From Otis tarda (lineage: Eukaryota; Chordata; Aves; Otidiformes; Otididae): a DNA stretch of 64,000 bases. Location of the stretch: positions 18,848,501-18,912,500 of the forward strand of contig CM048553.1 of NCBI GenBank assembly GCA_026413225.1, given 5' to 3'. The notes under the pieces are model-generated. The model was given only the letters and a program-made list of their open reading frames with translations, was not told the origin of the DNA and did no database searches. A program made the translations under genes and the position numbers. This document shows, piece by piece, positions 12,001-24,455 of the stretch (within the stretch, counting starts at the first letter, position 1; each line of letters starts with the position of its first letter).

Positions 12001-15000
12001 CTCCAAAGGATGTATTGAAAGGAGAGAAGAATGTGTGTTATTTTCTGAAAATCTTTAATAATCTGTTTTCTACCTGGGTGCATTTGAGATGTTGGGTTTT
12101 TATTTAAATTTCAAGTGTAGTGTTCCAGTGGTTAGTCTAGTAATACCTTTGTTCAGTTGAAAAGCCCTTAAGCCTTTTTTTAGGGAGCTTGTTACAAGGA
12201 GGAGGTCTAGGCAGGTCTACCTCAAAGCTCTGGCTGACTAGGAGTCCCAAAACACACTTGTCTTAATATATTAACACCTAATAGAACCTGCCTTGAGTTG
12301 CCTTCAGTTCTTCAATGATTGTTTTTCTTTTTGGTGACACCTTCCCTTAATATTTCATAGACTGGAAGCACACCTTACACTTATAAACTCTAGTTGCAGA
12401 TATTTCTAGCCTTACATGTACAAAACTGATGTCTGCCTTTGATAGACTTCCACTGTCATCAACGTGAAACTACAGTTCCGGGTGGGGTAACTAGACCAGT
12501 GCTCTAACTGGCACTGTGGGCCACCTGAATTAGATGTGTAACACCTGAATAAGCAGGGTGATTTGCAAGAATAAAACTTGATACCTTAGGGACAAGGTGA
12601 CAGTGACCTGGATAACTGCATGTGAGGGACATCTGTAAAGCTTAATGTTCTCCATTTACATCTGACTGGAAAAAAAGCCTTCCTGCTGTCATTGAACATG
12701 ATTGGTTATAATTAATTCAGGGAAGTATCTCTGCATTATTTAATATTGAATACCAGTATGTTATATTTAATTTATATTATTTATATACATATTATATTTT
12801 TATATTTAACTTATTTCATTTAACATTCAGTGTGTCCATAGAACTGCAGGTCTAGGTCAAAGTCAGGATATTGTAATCTTTTCATGGTTCCTGCACAAAA
12901 CAGCTAATTAACTAGAAATCAAGGGACTCTTTCTCATTGTAATTGTATTAATAAACTAATTTATAAACATTATAGTAGAGAAAGGTTATGGAAGAATGTA
13001 TTGTTTGATATGTCTGTTAGGAGGGATGGCCCTGTGTGAAGAATGGTGTGAAAGATGATCTTGGAATCTGAGATTGTGATTTAACATGTTTCATTTTGAC
13101 AGAAGTACTTGGCTGTGCTTGCGTGGGTCCACACACCAAACTGGGAATAACTGCACGTTCAGTAATATAACACTTTATGTATCCTCCTTGCTTCCCATGC
13201 TTCCTTTGCCTTAAGAAAGTGAATAGGGAGTGTGTGGAAAATTTCTTAAGCTAGCATTGCAAAAAGCCTGTGTTAAGTTATGCTTTTGACAACAGATGTT
13301 TATTAGGATTTGTTAGTCAGCAACATACTTTTTTTGGTATGTGAAGTTGCTTCTGAAAGCTCAAGCAGTCTGAGAAGCAGGCAAGTGATAAAAGAAAGCC
13401 TTCTCTTGAGGTATGGAAGCAGTGTGTATTAACATATTGCAGTGTGTCAGAGGTAAATTTAGGAGGGAAAGCTAATTACAAAATATTTGCGTTATAAAGC
13501 ATTCCATTTTTAAAGGCCTGAGCTCATTGGCTTGATACCATGAAAAACCGATGTTTTGCAGCTGTCTTTTATAGCAGAGCTTTGCATACCTGCTGACAAA
13601 CTGACAAACCCGCTGCAGTTTGTCATAAATGATGACAATTCTGTATTAGCTATTAGTTCACTTTCATAATTTTTTTTGTCTTATAACATCAAACCAGGTA
13701 GCCTCCCCTACATGTGACCCATTTTTTTTCCAGACACTAGGAGCTCTTATATTCAAAGTCCTCGAGATGTTTATTCACTTGACAAATTGGGTGGAAACTA
13801 GAGATGTGCAGATGTTAGCCTTGTCTAATTCTTTGCTGCTGTTGTTCTGCGTGTTTGTAGTCCAAAACCAATTGTCTGTTACAGGGCTTCAAGAGAGATA
13901 ATGATAAATTTTAACAGTGCTCATCTACTAGTGTGGTATTTTTGCTAAAGTACAGAGCAGGCAAGACTGTCCAGCTTAAGGGTATACTGTTTGCTGTTCC
14001 CAGAGTTGGAGTGGTAATGATAATTACTGTGGCTTTTTAAAAGTAGAATGAGTACCAGATTTCTGTTAACTCAGTGTTTTGGGGTTTTTTGGGGTTTCTC
14101 GTGTTGGCTTTTTTTCTTTTGTAAAGTTATCTTTCTGTAGTATCTTACGAAGCTCCAGCAGAGCTCCTGTATGTCTCACAAGAAATGTACTGCACCTGGG
14201 AGGGACTTGTCTCATTCTCATCATTATAAGTGTTCATATCCAGGTCTTACACTGTCCCTTTCTTCAAGTCTTCCTCTCTTGAATAGTTTGCTCAGGAAGC
14301 CAACCACATCTTGGGCTGCATCAAAAGAAGCATGGCCACCAGGTTGAGGGAGGTGTTCTGCCCCACTACTCTGCTCTGGTGAGACCTCATCTGGAGTACT
14401 ACATCTAGGTCTGGAGCCCCCAGCAATAAGCAGCTTATGGACCTGTTGGAGAGAGTCCGGAGAAGGGTTGCAAAGATAAGAGGGCTGGAGCATCTCTCTT
14501 ATGAGGACAGGCTGAGAGAGTTGGGGCTGTTCAAACTGGAGAAGAGAAGGCTCTGGGGAGACCTTATAGCAGGCTTTCAGTACTTAAAGGGGGCTTATAA
14601 GAAAGATGGGGAAGAACTCTTTAGCAGGGCCGGTTGTGATTAGACAAGGGGTAATGGTTTTAAAATAGAAGGAGGCAGATTCAGACTAAACCTCAGGAGA
14701 AAATTTTTTACGATGAGGGTGGTAGAACACTGGAACAGGTTGCCCAGAGAGGTGGTTGATGCCCCATCCCTGGAAACATTCCAGGCCAGGTTGGACGGGG
14801 CTCTGAGCAACCTGATCTCGTTGGCGATGTCCCTGCTCCTTACAGGGGTGTTAGACTAGATAACCTTTAATGGTCCCTTCCAACCCAAACCGTTCCATGA
14901 TTCTATTTTAAACATGCCATTCTCCCTCAGTACATTCCAGTTGTGTCATATTTTTTTTTTTCTAAGGGCTGTCAATGATACCTGGTAGTTATGACTGTGT

Positions 15001-15577
15001 ATATATAGTGCAATGAGCAGAAAGAGAATCTTTGTGGTTGTTACTAAATAGTGTTTGGGGTAGATATTTTTCTCTAGGCAGTAGTACTGAAGGAAAAACA
15101 AACTTGATATTTCAGATTTCAGGAAGCAGTCAGAGCTTACTTGAAAAATATTTTTAATCTCTTGCATATTATTTAGCTTTGAATCCTTAGATGATTAAAG
15201 TATAGCCTCACCTGCCTGGCTTTCAGGGTGAAAACATGCTTGCAACAACACACAGTATCAGGCTCCGTGGCGGTGTTTTGGGCATTTTGGTACATTTGTT
15301 TTCAGATAGTGCTGTTCATGTTATTTCTGTAGGGATTTTCTCATGGAACTGTGTTCAGTTGTTTGGTTTTTTTGTTGTGGTTTTTTTTTTTTTAAAAAAA
15401 AACAAATGTTCTCAGAATGAAAGCCCTAATTCTATAGAGTTGAATATTTGTGAAAAAGTATGAGATATCAGAATGCAGACTTAGTCCTTCAAGTTTGCTT
15501 CAGGTCTTAGCTTATAGATGCCTGTGCATGTTTTCCATTTATTGAATTTTTAATATACACTGTTTCTTTTTCCTTAG
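9037..15577 (+). other. ARHGAP21: ARHGAP21 intron
   Basis: This 6.5-kb intron has a clean GTAAGT donor and TTAG acceptor. It contains one CR1 3' end (about 14292-14907), an AT-rich stretch near 12740-12835 and short T-runs. I see nothing else that I can support. Confidence 0.85.
14292..14907 (+). mobile_element. CR1 LINE, 3' end
   Basis: This is a 5'-truncated copy in sense orientation. It starts in the end of the CR1 ORF2 (CAACCACATCTTGGGCTGCA, then the GGTGAGACCTCATCTGGAGT block), runs through GAGCATCTCTCTTATGAGGA and ends in the CR1 terminus GGTCCCTTCCAACCCAAACC plus TTCTATG-like octamers. About 620 bp remain. Several small differences from the family suggest a moderately old insertion. 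Confidence 0.93.
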
Positions 15578-15602
15578 GATGAAGAGAATGGGAATAGACA
15601 AG
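15578..15602 (+). CDS. ARHGAP21: ARHGAP21 25-nt microexon
   Basis: This tiny exon encodes DEENGNRQ plus the first base of a Gly codon. It lies between a polypyrimidine tract ending in CCTTAG and the donor GTATGT. Phase is 0 in and 1 out, and the split Gly codon is completed by the next exon 13.9 kb away, which confirms the boundaries. The human protein has the nearly identical DEENGNRGGKQRN at this point, inside the PDZ domain. Skipping it would shift the frame, so inclusion should be obligatory for the full protein. A TGCATG hexamer (RBFOX-type site) lies at 15525-15530, about 48 nt upstream. Confidence 0.95.
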
Positions 15603-17999
15603 GTATGTATTGTTTTTGTTCTTTCACAGATCAATATATTGAACATTTCTTTTCAGTTGTATAATACACTTCAATAGCTGCCAAAGAGTTTGAAATGTAA
15701 GATCACTTCAGTGTGACCATTAACCTCATTGAATGTCATAGCATTAGAGCAAAAGAAAGAAAATATCTGTCTTTTAGCTTCACTTATTTAGTGTAGGTGT
15801 TTTTGTGGCAACTAAGTTAGTTAAAATACATGCTGTATCACTTCTGTGCTGTGTATACCACCTTGTCCTGTATACGACAAAAAGATGATAAACCAGCTGT
15901 GTTAACCTTTTTGGTGCCAAAGTCTCTCATTCTCTTAATTTGATCTGCATGTAAGAACCACAGTTACCTGTGCGAAGAACTACTATAAAGTGTTTGAGCC
16001 TCATTTGATGTATTTATATGCATGCATTTTTTATTAAAATGTGCTGGTACAGTGTGTCTAAGAATAGCCAGTATGAAACTTGAATTTTGTTGCAACTTCC
16101 TCTAATAAAAGCAACACAGAAGTATATAAACCTAGTGTTGGTAGTGATGGTAAAAATAAGCCACAAAAGTGGTATACAGCTGTTTTCGAAACGAGATATA
16201 AATGTTATTCCTGTTAGTTTTGTGATACTTTCTTCAGTGTTTAATAGTACTGATCTAACTTCTTTCATAAGTTTTGGTACTCTTATGTACATTTTAAGAT
16301 ATCATGAAACATGCTTTGCTCAGATAAGATATGTAAATAAAATTCTCACTCTTGATTTAGGAGGGATAGAAATATCACTTATTTCTAGGTTATGCCTGTT
16401 AGTTCCCCGTAATTTTCATAGCTTTCTTCTTCTCATATTGTCTGTGTCTGCTATGTTTTTTAATTCACCAGTTAACTTATTTTTGTAATTGGTGCTATGT
16501 CTCAGTCCCTCTTAATTTTAATTTCTCTGTGGTGTTTTAATTGTTTTCTCATCCATGCTCCCCTTTTTGTGGATATCTTATTGTTTCCCTAAAAGGGTGA
16601 AAAGTGTATTAACTAGGTAAGGAAATCGGGTTTTCAGGTTGAGCGCCCAGTCCCGCTTTCTGTTTTTCCAAGTCTGTCATGATGGGAAGATATGCAGAGG
16701 AGGTGGTGTTAGCTACATTGCGAATGTAATGTGCAGGGCTTCAGTTTGTGCTTCATCTGGCAATGCACTGCAGCTTGTTGAGGACAGGGCTGTTGAAAGG
16801 CAAGTACCTTTGCTCAGAGCCAGCATAGGCTGAATGCTTGTTTTGCTGGTGGGTTACAGTTTGCTTTACACCGTAGCAGAGGATGGTACCCAGTTTCAAT
16901 GTACTTTTAAAAACGTTATTTAGTTGGAAGACAGAGAACATACCTGAACTTCTGTTTTAGGCTTTCTGTGTAACTGTGATATATTAGAAGCATTCTAGGA
17001 AATACAAATTTACTTGAACTTTCCTACTTTTGTCTTGGAAGCAGATGAATTAATCCATTTAATCCTCCCAGTCTTACTCAGCTGTTGTCACCTGCTTGTT
17101 AAATAGTGAAAAGTCAATCTCTTCCTATTCCTTGTCATCCCCATCCACCCCCCAAACTTGTGACCTCCTTTATCCATTTTGGCATACAGCTAGGAAAGGC
17201 AGATTCCTTTAGGAAAGGAAAGGAGTCAATTTTCTGTGCCAAACCAGCATGGAAGATAATACTTGTGGTACAGAGAAAGGCGTTGTGCAGTATTCTTCTC
17301 ACAGGGCGCAATGGATTGGCTAAAGGTGCAAATGTGGGTCTTTAGATCAAGTGTTATTTGAGATCTGTTTTTCAGTGGAGGAACAGCAGTAAACAAACAT
17401 TTATTTGGTTCACTGTGAGACCTGTGCAGGTGGGAACAAGATTACTTTCTGGAAATTTTTGTGTAGCTGCTTAAACTATGAATCATAGCTCAACTATTGC
17501 ATATTTATAGCAACGTAGTACATTGTGTGCCTTGAAATACAGATCAAAGGGCACAAAGTGCTCTGGAAAGATAACAGTATTCTCATTAGCAGGAGAAGGT
17601 CGGACTTGTGCTCCTTCTGGAAAGAAAGAAGAGATCACTGTGAGGTGGAGGTTGTAGGTGTCAATAGAACTTAACTTGCCAGTTTTGTGCGTGATACGTT
17701 TAAAAACAAGAAAATGGGACAAAGCACATAAGACGTTTTTCTCCAGCATTTAATGTGATCTTGGGAGACGGGAGAATGAAACAGTTTTTTTTACATTGCT
17801 ACGAGTTGTTCCTGTTCCCAAATGAGGTGAATAGGTAGCTTGTGAGGAGAAAAATCAAGAAAACGTCTCTCATTTTTCATGTTCACAAACATCATGTTAA
17901 TTTAGCCAAAGCAGGTATGCCAGAAATTCTGTGAAGGATTATCAGAAGGACTCTTAAAGTAATTAGCATTGGAAAATTAGGCCGAGGTCCTTTGGGGCT

Positions 18000-18140
18000 T
18001 CTTGCTGTGTGTTTGGCTGCTTGTTGTGGGGATCGCTTGCTGCTCCAGCACCGGGTGCTTCAACAGCCTGAGGAAGAGCCGGTTGCCGGGCTGGCTGCAG
18101 GGCGTTGTGTCGTGCGGAGGAGCCATCTAGTGGCAACGTC
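18000..18140. promoter_or_regulatory. CpG-enriched patch with CTCF-like motif
   Basis: This patch stands out in an AT-rich intron: I count about nine CpGs in roughly 160 bp and GC runs such as GAGCCGGTTGCCGGGCTGGC. Near its right edge the minus strand of 18122-18133 reads CCACTAGATGGC, which fits the CTCF core CCASYAGRKGGC at every position. Function (insulator, loop anchor or alternative promoter) is inference. Confidence 0.4.
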
Positions 18141-18959
18141 AGGTATTTTCCCTCAAACTTAACTGGAAAACTTCCCTCTGTGAAGCTTTGTCTTAACAAT
18201 GAAAATATCATAATGATAAACGTCTTTGTTTTGAAGTCTGTAGACGGCGATTCACTGAATTCATTTGAGCTTTCCTCTTTCAAAGATTAATCTTAGGGGA
18301 TTCAAGCTTTTCATTTTTGTGAAGCAGTGTGTGCCAGTGCAAAATTGTCTTTTTTTTTTTTTCTTTAATTGATTTTGAGTGAAGATTTCTATTTATCTGC
18401 ACTTTCTGCTTTGCACTTTTCACAGGTTAAACTTACCTTTAAAAGTTGATGTTTTTGTCAGGTTTAGCATTTACAGTTTTGACTAGGTCAGTGGCGAGAG
18501 AAGCGTTTATATTACTACTGCCTTTTACTGAAAGCACTTGAATATTTTTTTTTTTTCAAAGGAGCCGAGTACCTAATTAAGTCTAGAGGGAAGAAGATAA
18601 AAGCATCTACTAGGGTACCAGGTTTTATATGGTTTTATGTTCTGGTATAGAATTTTAATGCAACTTTTGTTAGTATACATTTTGATCATGCTGCTGGCTT
18701 GCATTAGTCTTGCTTTTGCTAATCAGTAAGATTTCAAAGCATTTAGAATAAAAGATAATGCAAATTTGTCCAGGAGTGCTCTAAACTAAGAATGATACAA
18801 GAGGGAGATGATGGCCAAGAAGCAACTGAGGAAGTGGTGGATCGGGTTATCAAGCAAAGGGGTTAGGATGCTGTGGACAGGAGACCCCTCATGATCAACA
18901 ATTTGGGACAGAAGAGGACCACCTCAAGTGTATGCAGATAAGTAAGAGAATTCCTTCAG

Positions 18960-19440
18960 GCAAGTATGATAGGGAGAACTCTCGTGCCTTTTTTTTGAGG
19001 GCTTCTCTGAAGCCCTTGTGCACTTACGCCTGCAGCATGGAGAACAAGCAGGAGGAACTGGAAGTCTGCCTGCAGATGCAGGGCTAAGATCTCGCTAGGG
19101 TCATAGGCTCGTGGTGGAATAGCTCACAGGAGTGGGCAGGAGTGCTGCAGGGGATGGGTACAGGCACTTCGGGAAGGACAGATTGGGAGGGCACAGAGGT
19201 CGAGTTGCCTTTGTTGTCAAGTAGTAAGATGGATGGAGAGCCAACTTAAGCTTATGGTTCAGGTTTGCAGGCAGACACGTATGTTTCAGTGGGTGTCTGC
19301 TACCGCCTACCTGATCAGGGAAAAAGTAGAGGAGGCTTTCTTTGGACAACTAGTGGAAGCCTCACGTGTACAAGTCCTGGCACTTATGGGGGACTTTAGC
19401 ACCCTGTTATCTGCTGGAAGGGCATCAGAGCAGATTTACC
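18960..19440 (+). mobile_element. Decayed CR1 ORF2 endonuclease fragment
   Basis: In the + strand, 19037 onward reads MENKQEELEVCLQMQG, close to the CR1 ORF2 start region (..NKQEELE..QGYDL). Further on come V.YRLPDQ-like sequence (two frames, near 19290-19325) and ASRVQVLALMGDF (near 19355-19396), which correspond to the CR1 endonuclease VYYRPPDQ and LVGDF motifs. Frameshifts and stops break it up. Sequence from about 18780 may also belong to the element, but I cannot place it. It is one of only two pieces here that show LINE protein domains rather than the usual 3' end. Confidence 0.75.
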
Positions 19441-21423
19441 CTAAATATTTTGTAGTTATTACTTGAAAGATTTCAGGTCTTTCCTACTTTTACTGCTCCA
19501 GGTTGTGACCTTAAGCTAAGCTATTAAAATGCATTTTTAACGGGTGCACTTTATCAGAAGATGCAGATCTTTCTCGATGGCTTCCTTGGTCACTGACTGG
19601 AAACTTGTATCAACTTCTACTGTTTTCTTGAGAATTCCTGTTATACTGACCAGCCTGTATTAAAGTATTTCTTTCATGTGTTTGAAGATGGTATACGATC
19701 AGTATTTTTCCTGTTTTCTGGAGTTGCCCTATTTCAAAAGAGAGATCTCACAGGCAGAAGTCTCCCAGGAGAGCGTTGTAGGAATAGTTGAAGATAAGCT
19801 GAAAAATACCTATACCTACTAAAAATAGTAGTATTTTATATTAAAAATTTGCGCTATCAACACATGGTAAGTGGTGCTGGAGAAAACCATCTCTATTGCC
19901 GTGCTGTCTCCATGTCAGTTCATTGTGCACTTAATATGGCAAATATGTTATTGTCCTTCAAAGACTCCTTGAAGCTGTAGTTGGCAAAATGCAAGTTTTG
20001 GGTTAGTAGTTTCTTGTATGTTGTCCTAAAACATGCTTTTCTTCAAAAACGTTTGACTTGTGGATCGTGATTAAAATGAGCAGTGATAAGCCTATGGAAA
20101 TAGTCTGAAAGGAATTTCGTATGAGAACTAAGCTGTTGAATGTTTAATACAGGGCCTGGAAATCTAGTATCATTATAATCCAGTGTCATTTTTTTTTTTT
20201 TTAATATGATCTCACTTTTCCTACTTTCTCTTATGTAGCAGTATCTATAGCAACTAGCAGCTTATTTCCCCATAAAAATGAAAGGCAGGTTAGGTATATT
20301 GCTCCGTGTCTTTTTCTGTAAAGACTGAGTGTTCACTTCCTGATGAGCCTGTAGACATCTGTTTTCACTGAGACTTCTAGATCATTAAGTTGTGGTCACC
20401 AGACAATTTTTTAATGTAACTAACTATGGATTAAAATTTTTACCCTTCAGATGTCTAAGCGAAATAGTTCCTATTTATTACCTGAGCTCCTTCAGCTCTA
20501 TGCAAGTCTGATTTGATGTTGTAGAGCCTTTAGGGGAAGGGGAGAAAAATGCAGGAAAGGCTTTTTATTCCTTACTGCTACTTACATAATGCCTTGAATT
20601 TTTTGATGTTTTATTTCTTTAAACAGACTGATTTCTGTAATATAGCTTGTATTCTCCCAGGATTTAAATTAATCCCATGTTTTCTAACATCATTGTCTAT
20701 CAGCTCAGTCTGTTATGAAATAAACTAATTGTGCGTGTGATGATGGGAACAAGGTAGGTAAGGAACAAGAGAATGAACGTGAAAGCAATAATTTGGAAAG
20801 GTCAGAGATTGTTGGGATGATGTAATCTAAGATGTACGATAGTGGAATAGGAGTAAGAGACAAGAGGTATTTAATACTAATGCTTTAGGATAGCGCCACA
20901 GTAAATTGTCCTTTTTTTTTTTCTGGATTTTTAATCCAACTTTTTTTTTTTTAACACTAAATGTTGAGAATGCTGAAAGAGGACTTGCTTAGTTTTCCAC
21001 TGAGACCAGAGCCAGGTGATTCCTTGTTCCTGTAAAGTACATCCAGGATGCCCAGCAGAGTGGCCTTCCAACTTGGCACGTGTAGTGTTTCTCAGTGACT
21101 AATGAGTTAAAATCGTCTTTGACTTCTAATAAAAATACTGCACTGTGTAAGTGTAATTTCCATGGATTTAGGGGAGAGTCTGTAGTTTCACTACAACAGA
21201 TATAAATTGAATGGTTCTGTGCTTGTCTAAGAACTAAAGTAAATCCTCTAGACCATTTAATCATAGGTTAAATTTTTATCTTGAAAAGATTTCATTTTAG
21301 ATTTGAGAGAATTTTAAAAAATTGTCATAATACTGGCAAATAATGCAATGGGAAAACATAGTTTTGGAGAGTTTATATTTAAGTTGAAACTGTTATATGT
21401 TTTCCATAACAATGCCAGATTCT

Positions 21424-21470
21424 GACCTTTAAAGGTCCCTTCCAACCCTAACGATTCTATGATTCTATTT
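21424..21470 (+). mobile_element. CR1 extreme 3' end fragment
   Basis: A short sense fragment reads GACCTTTAAAGGTCCCTTCC then AACCCTAACGATTCTATGAT, followed by another TCTATT. It is the last 45-50 bp of a CR1 element, severely 5' truncated as is common for this family. Confidence 0.9.
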
Positions 21471-23327
21471 TCTCTCCTTCTCCCTCGTCCCTATGAAAAT
21501 GGAGTTGAGGCTGTATTAGTCAAACAGTTTAAGAGAAGAGTAAGCAAAAGAAAAAAAATATCATCTTTGAGTTGCCTAATCAAAATGCCAGAGGTGCTTT
21601 GAGTAATAACAATGTATTTTTCCTGTATCACGGAGTTGAATGCCACGTGTTTCTCAGCTAAATGACTCCACAGCACTATTTTACTTGTTATCCTCCTCTT
21701 TTAGAGGCTCATCCTTGGCACTGTGTTTTGCGTACTGTTTTTCAGTTGAGTTAATTTGTGATCAACAGTGGGTGAAATAAGCTCTGTTGGGGCTGGACTG
21801 GGACCTTTGGGCTCCTTTTCTCCAATGGATTGCTAGTGGAGAAATGCTTACTGTGTGTGAACTTAAGTTTGCAGATTATAAAATCTAGAATTGTCTGTAG
21901 TTGGACTCAGTTAAATGTAATTCTGACAGATTAATTTATATTTAACTAAATGAAATTTCTGTTAAAAAATAAAAGTAAGTTTTGCTGTACTTTCAGCAAT
22001 CTCTTTTTGAGTAGCTTGGGAAATGATTAGCAGGGTTTTGATTCAGTAATCATTTGGAAGTGTTTGTCCCACTGTAGCTGTACATACTACTTCTCTCTTG
22101 CCTGAAAGGAGTCCCAAGAATCATTGCCACTTGGCATTATTGAACCAACGGAGTGCAAATTCCTTGCATATCCGAAAGCATACTTAAGATATTCACGTTC
22201 AAGAGGAATGTTCCTCCCTCTTCAGTCGGAGAAAGATGTACGAAAGACCCTGTCTTGATTTAAGAATTTGAGAAGTTGTACAGGCCTGGTCGTTCTTTAG
22301 AATAAAAATGAGTTGCCATTGCTGTCTGCTGAGCCTAGGGCCAGGAGTAAAAATATTCTGCATAAGATTAACAAAATTCTTTAGCCTTTGTTCAGTTCCT
22401 GTTATGAGGATTCAGCATGGCTCAGCTGCCCTGAGGAAAAGATTTTTTTTTTCCTCAAGGAAGAGGAGAAATGGCATGTTTTTAAGCAGTGGATTCTTAG
22501 GAGATACTTTAAGAAAATATGTATTCTACTGTGTCCCAAAACATTGCAGGTTTGTGCTCTGCAGGTCAAAAAGAACGGAAGAGCTATGTCAGCAGTAGCA
22601 CTTCGGTGTGGGTTTTTTGGTTTCTTTTGGGTTTTTGTTCCTCTTAAAAATGTAAAGGCTGTTTGTCAGAGAGGTGTCCTTTTGTGTAGTCTTTGTGACT
22701 CAGATGTTGCTATCTGACTGTTTTAGTTGGAAGGTTAATGACTACAGAGAAGTGATGAACTTGTAATATGTTGGTAGATTTGATAAAATAACTTATGCCA
22801 TGTGACTTTGTTTTCCAGATGAATTGCAGAGCAGTATAGCAGTATTATCTGGTCTGCAAAGAGTAGCTTAAAAACGAACTCAAGGTTACCGCATTTGATA
22901 TAATTCTACTTCTGTTCCTTGTAGCAGCTGTATTCCAAACTAGCATTTTAGGGGATTAAGCTAGAATTGGCACCTGGATAAAATTAACTTCTATGACAAG
23001 TTTAGGGGAGTTAGAAGTTTTCCTGTATGTGACCCCTCCCAAAATTTAAGTGGATTATAAATTTTAACAACTCTTCTACTGTTCTGTTTTATAGTAATTT
23101 TTCTTAATATTCCCTTTTATCAGGGAGAAAGAGCATATTAGAATGTTATTATTTTGTAAAACAAATGGCTGTGCTAGTGCAATGTATCCCCTCTGCCACT
23201 TCTGGCATCTCAAACATTTGTCAGGAAAGCTTCCTTGTAACTTTACAATGGGAAGCTTTCTTTCCCATGTCAGACTGTGGAGGTGGTCGCAGATCCAGGT
23301 GGTATAAATGATCATAAATTACGGTAA

Positions 23328-23569
23328 ATCATAGAATCCTGGAATCATAGAATGGTTAGGGTTGGAAGGGACCTGCAAACGTCATCTAATCCAACCCACC
23401 TGCAAGGAGCAGGGATATCTCCAACCAGATCAGTTTGCTCAGAGCCCCATCCAGCCTGGCCTTGAACGTTTCTAGGGATGGGGCTTCCACCACCTCTCTG
23501 GGCAACCTGTTCCAGTGTTCTACAACCCTCACTGTAAAAAATTTTTTCCTAATATCTAATCTAAATATA
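23328..23569 (-). mobile_element. CR1 3' end, minus strand
   Basis: On the + strand this begins with ATCATAGAATCCTGGAATCA and AATGGTTAGGGTTGGAAGGG, the reverse complement of a CR1 terminus, and continues through CTGGCCTTGAACGTTTCTAG and GGGCAACCTGTTCCAGTGTT. About 240 bp remain. It faces the plus-strand copy at 23982-24455. Confidence 0.93.
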
Positions 23570-23981
23570 GGTATTATGAAGAAAGCCATTAATTGTATTT
23601 GACATTAATTTAAACAACAGTTCAAACAAGAAACTACTCTCTTGATTCTGCAGATTCTGCAGATTCTGCTTTGATCTTATTGGTTATTGAAGGTAGCAGT
23701 TAGTATTTTTTGGTTGAAAATCGCTGACTAATTAAAAGATTTCATACAGTTATGAAAAATGTATATGTTGGCTGGCAAAAATCCAGTTGCAATAAACTGC
23801 TTTTCTGTTTGTCTTGCATTTGACTACAGGTGTTTGTGCATCTTCAGACTACTTAACTTTGACTGTTTAGACTAAGGACCTAATTTATAAAGTCTCCTTA
23901 TTCCTTACTATCTTTGTTTAAGCCACTGAATTTTTGCCTTGAGCTTTTTATGTACTTGGTGATTTCATATGCCTGACATAA

Positions 23982-24455
23982 GAAAAACATGGACCAGCTG
24001 GAGAGGGTCCAGAGGAGGCCACGAAGATGATCAGAGGGCTGGAGCACCTCTCCTATGAGGACAGGCTGAGAGAGTTGGGGCTGTTCAGCCTGGAGGAGAG
24101 GAGGCTCTGGGTACTCGAGTCTTCCAGTACCTCAAGGGGGCCTACAAGAAAGATGGGGAAGAACTCTTCAGCAGGGCCGGTTGTGATAGGACGAGGGGTA
24201 ATGGTTTTAAAATAGAGGCACGTAGATTTAGACTGGATATTAGGAAAAAATTTTTTACAATGAGGGTTGTAGAGCAATGAACAGGTTGCCCAGAGAGGTG
24301 GTGGATGCCCCATCCCTGGGAACGTTCAAGGCCAGGCTGGATGAGGCTCTGAGCAACCTGATCTAGTCAGGGATGTCCCTGCTCCTTGCAGGGGGGGTTG
24401 GACTAGATGACCTTTGAAGGTCCCTTCCAAGCCTAACCATTCTATGATTCTATTA
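23982..24455 (+). mobile_element. CR1 3' end, plus strand
   Basis: This sense copy starts at CATGGACCAGCTGGAGAGGG and ends at AACCATTCTATGATTCTATT. It includes GGAGCACCTCTCCTATGAGG and GGTTGCCCAGAGAGGTGGTG. Relative to the family there is a short gap after GAGGCTCTGGG, where the text jumps to TACTCGAGTCTTCCAGTACC. Confidence 0.93.

Noticed and set aside
14437-14643. 68-codon + frame MDLLERVRRRV... and similar frames at 24027-24215, 23386-23589, 25194-25418 and 25428-25640
   Set aside because: All lie within CR1 3' ends and are remnants of LINE sequence, not host genes.
17483-17749. 88-codon minus frame
   Set aside because: It has no splice signals, neighbours or recognisable motifs; open frames of this size occur by chance in AT-rich introns, a caution that applies to the antisense stretches too.
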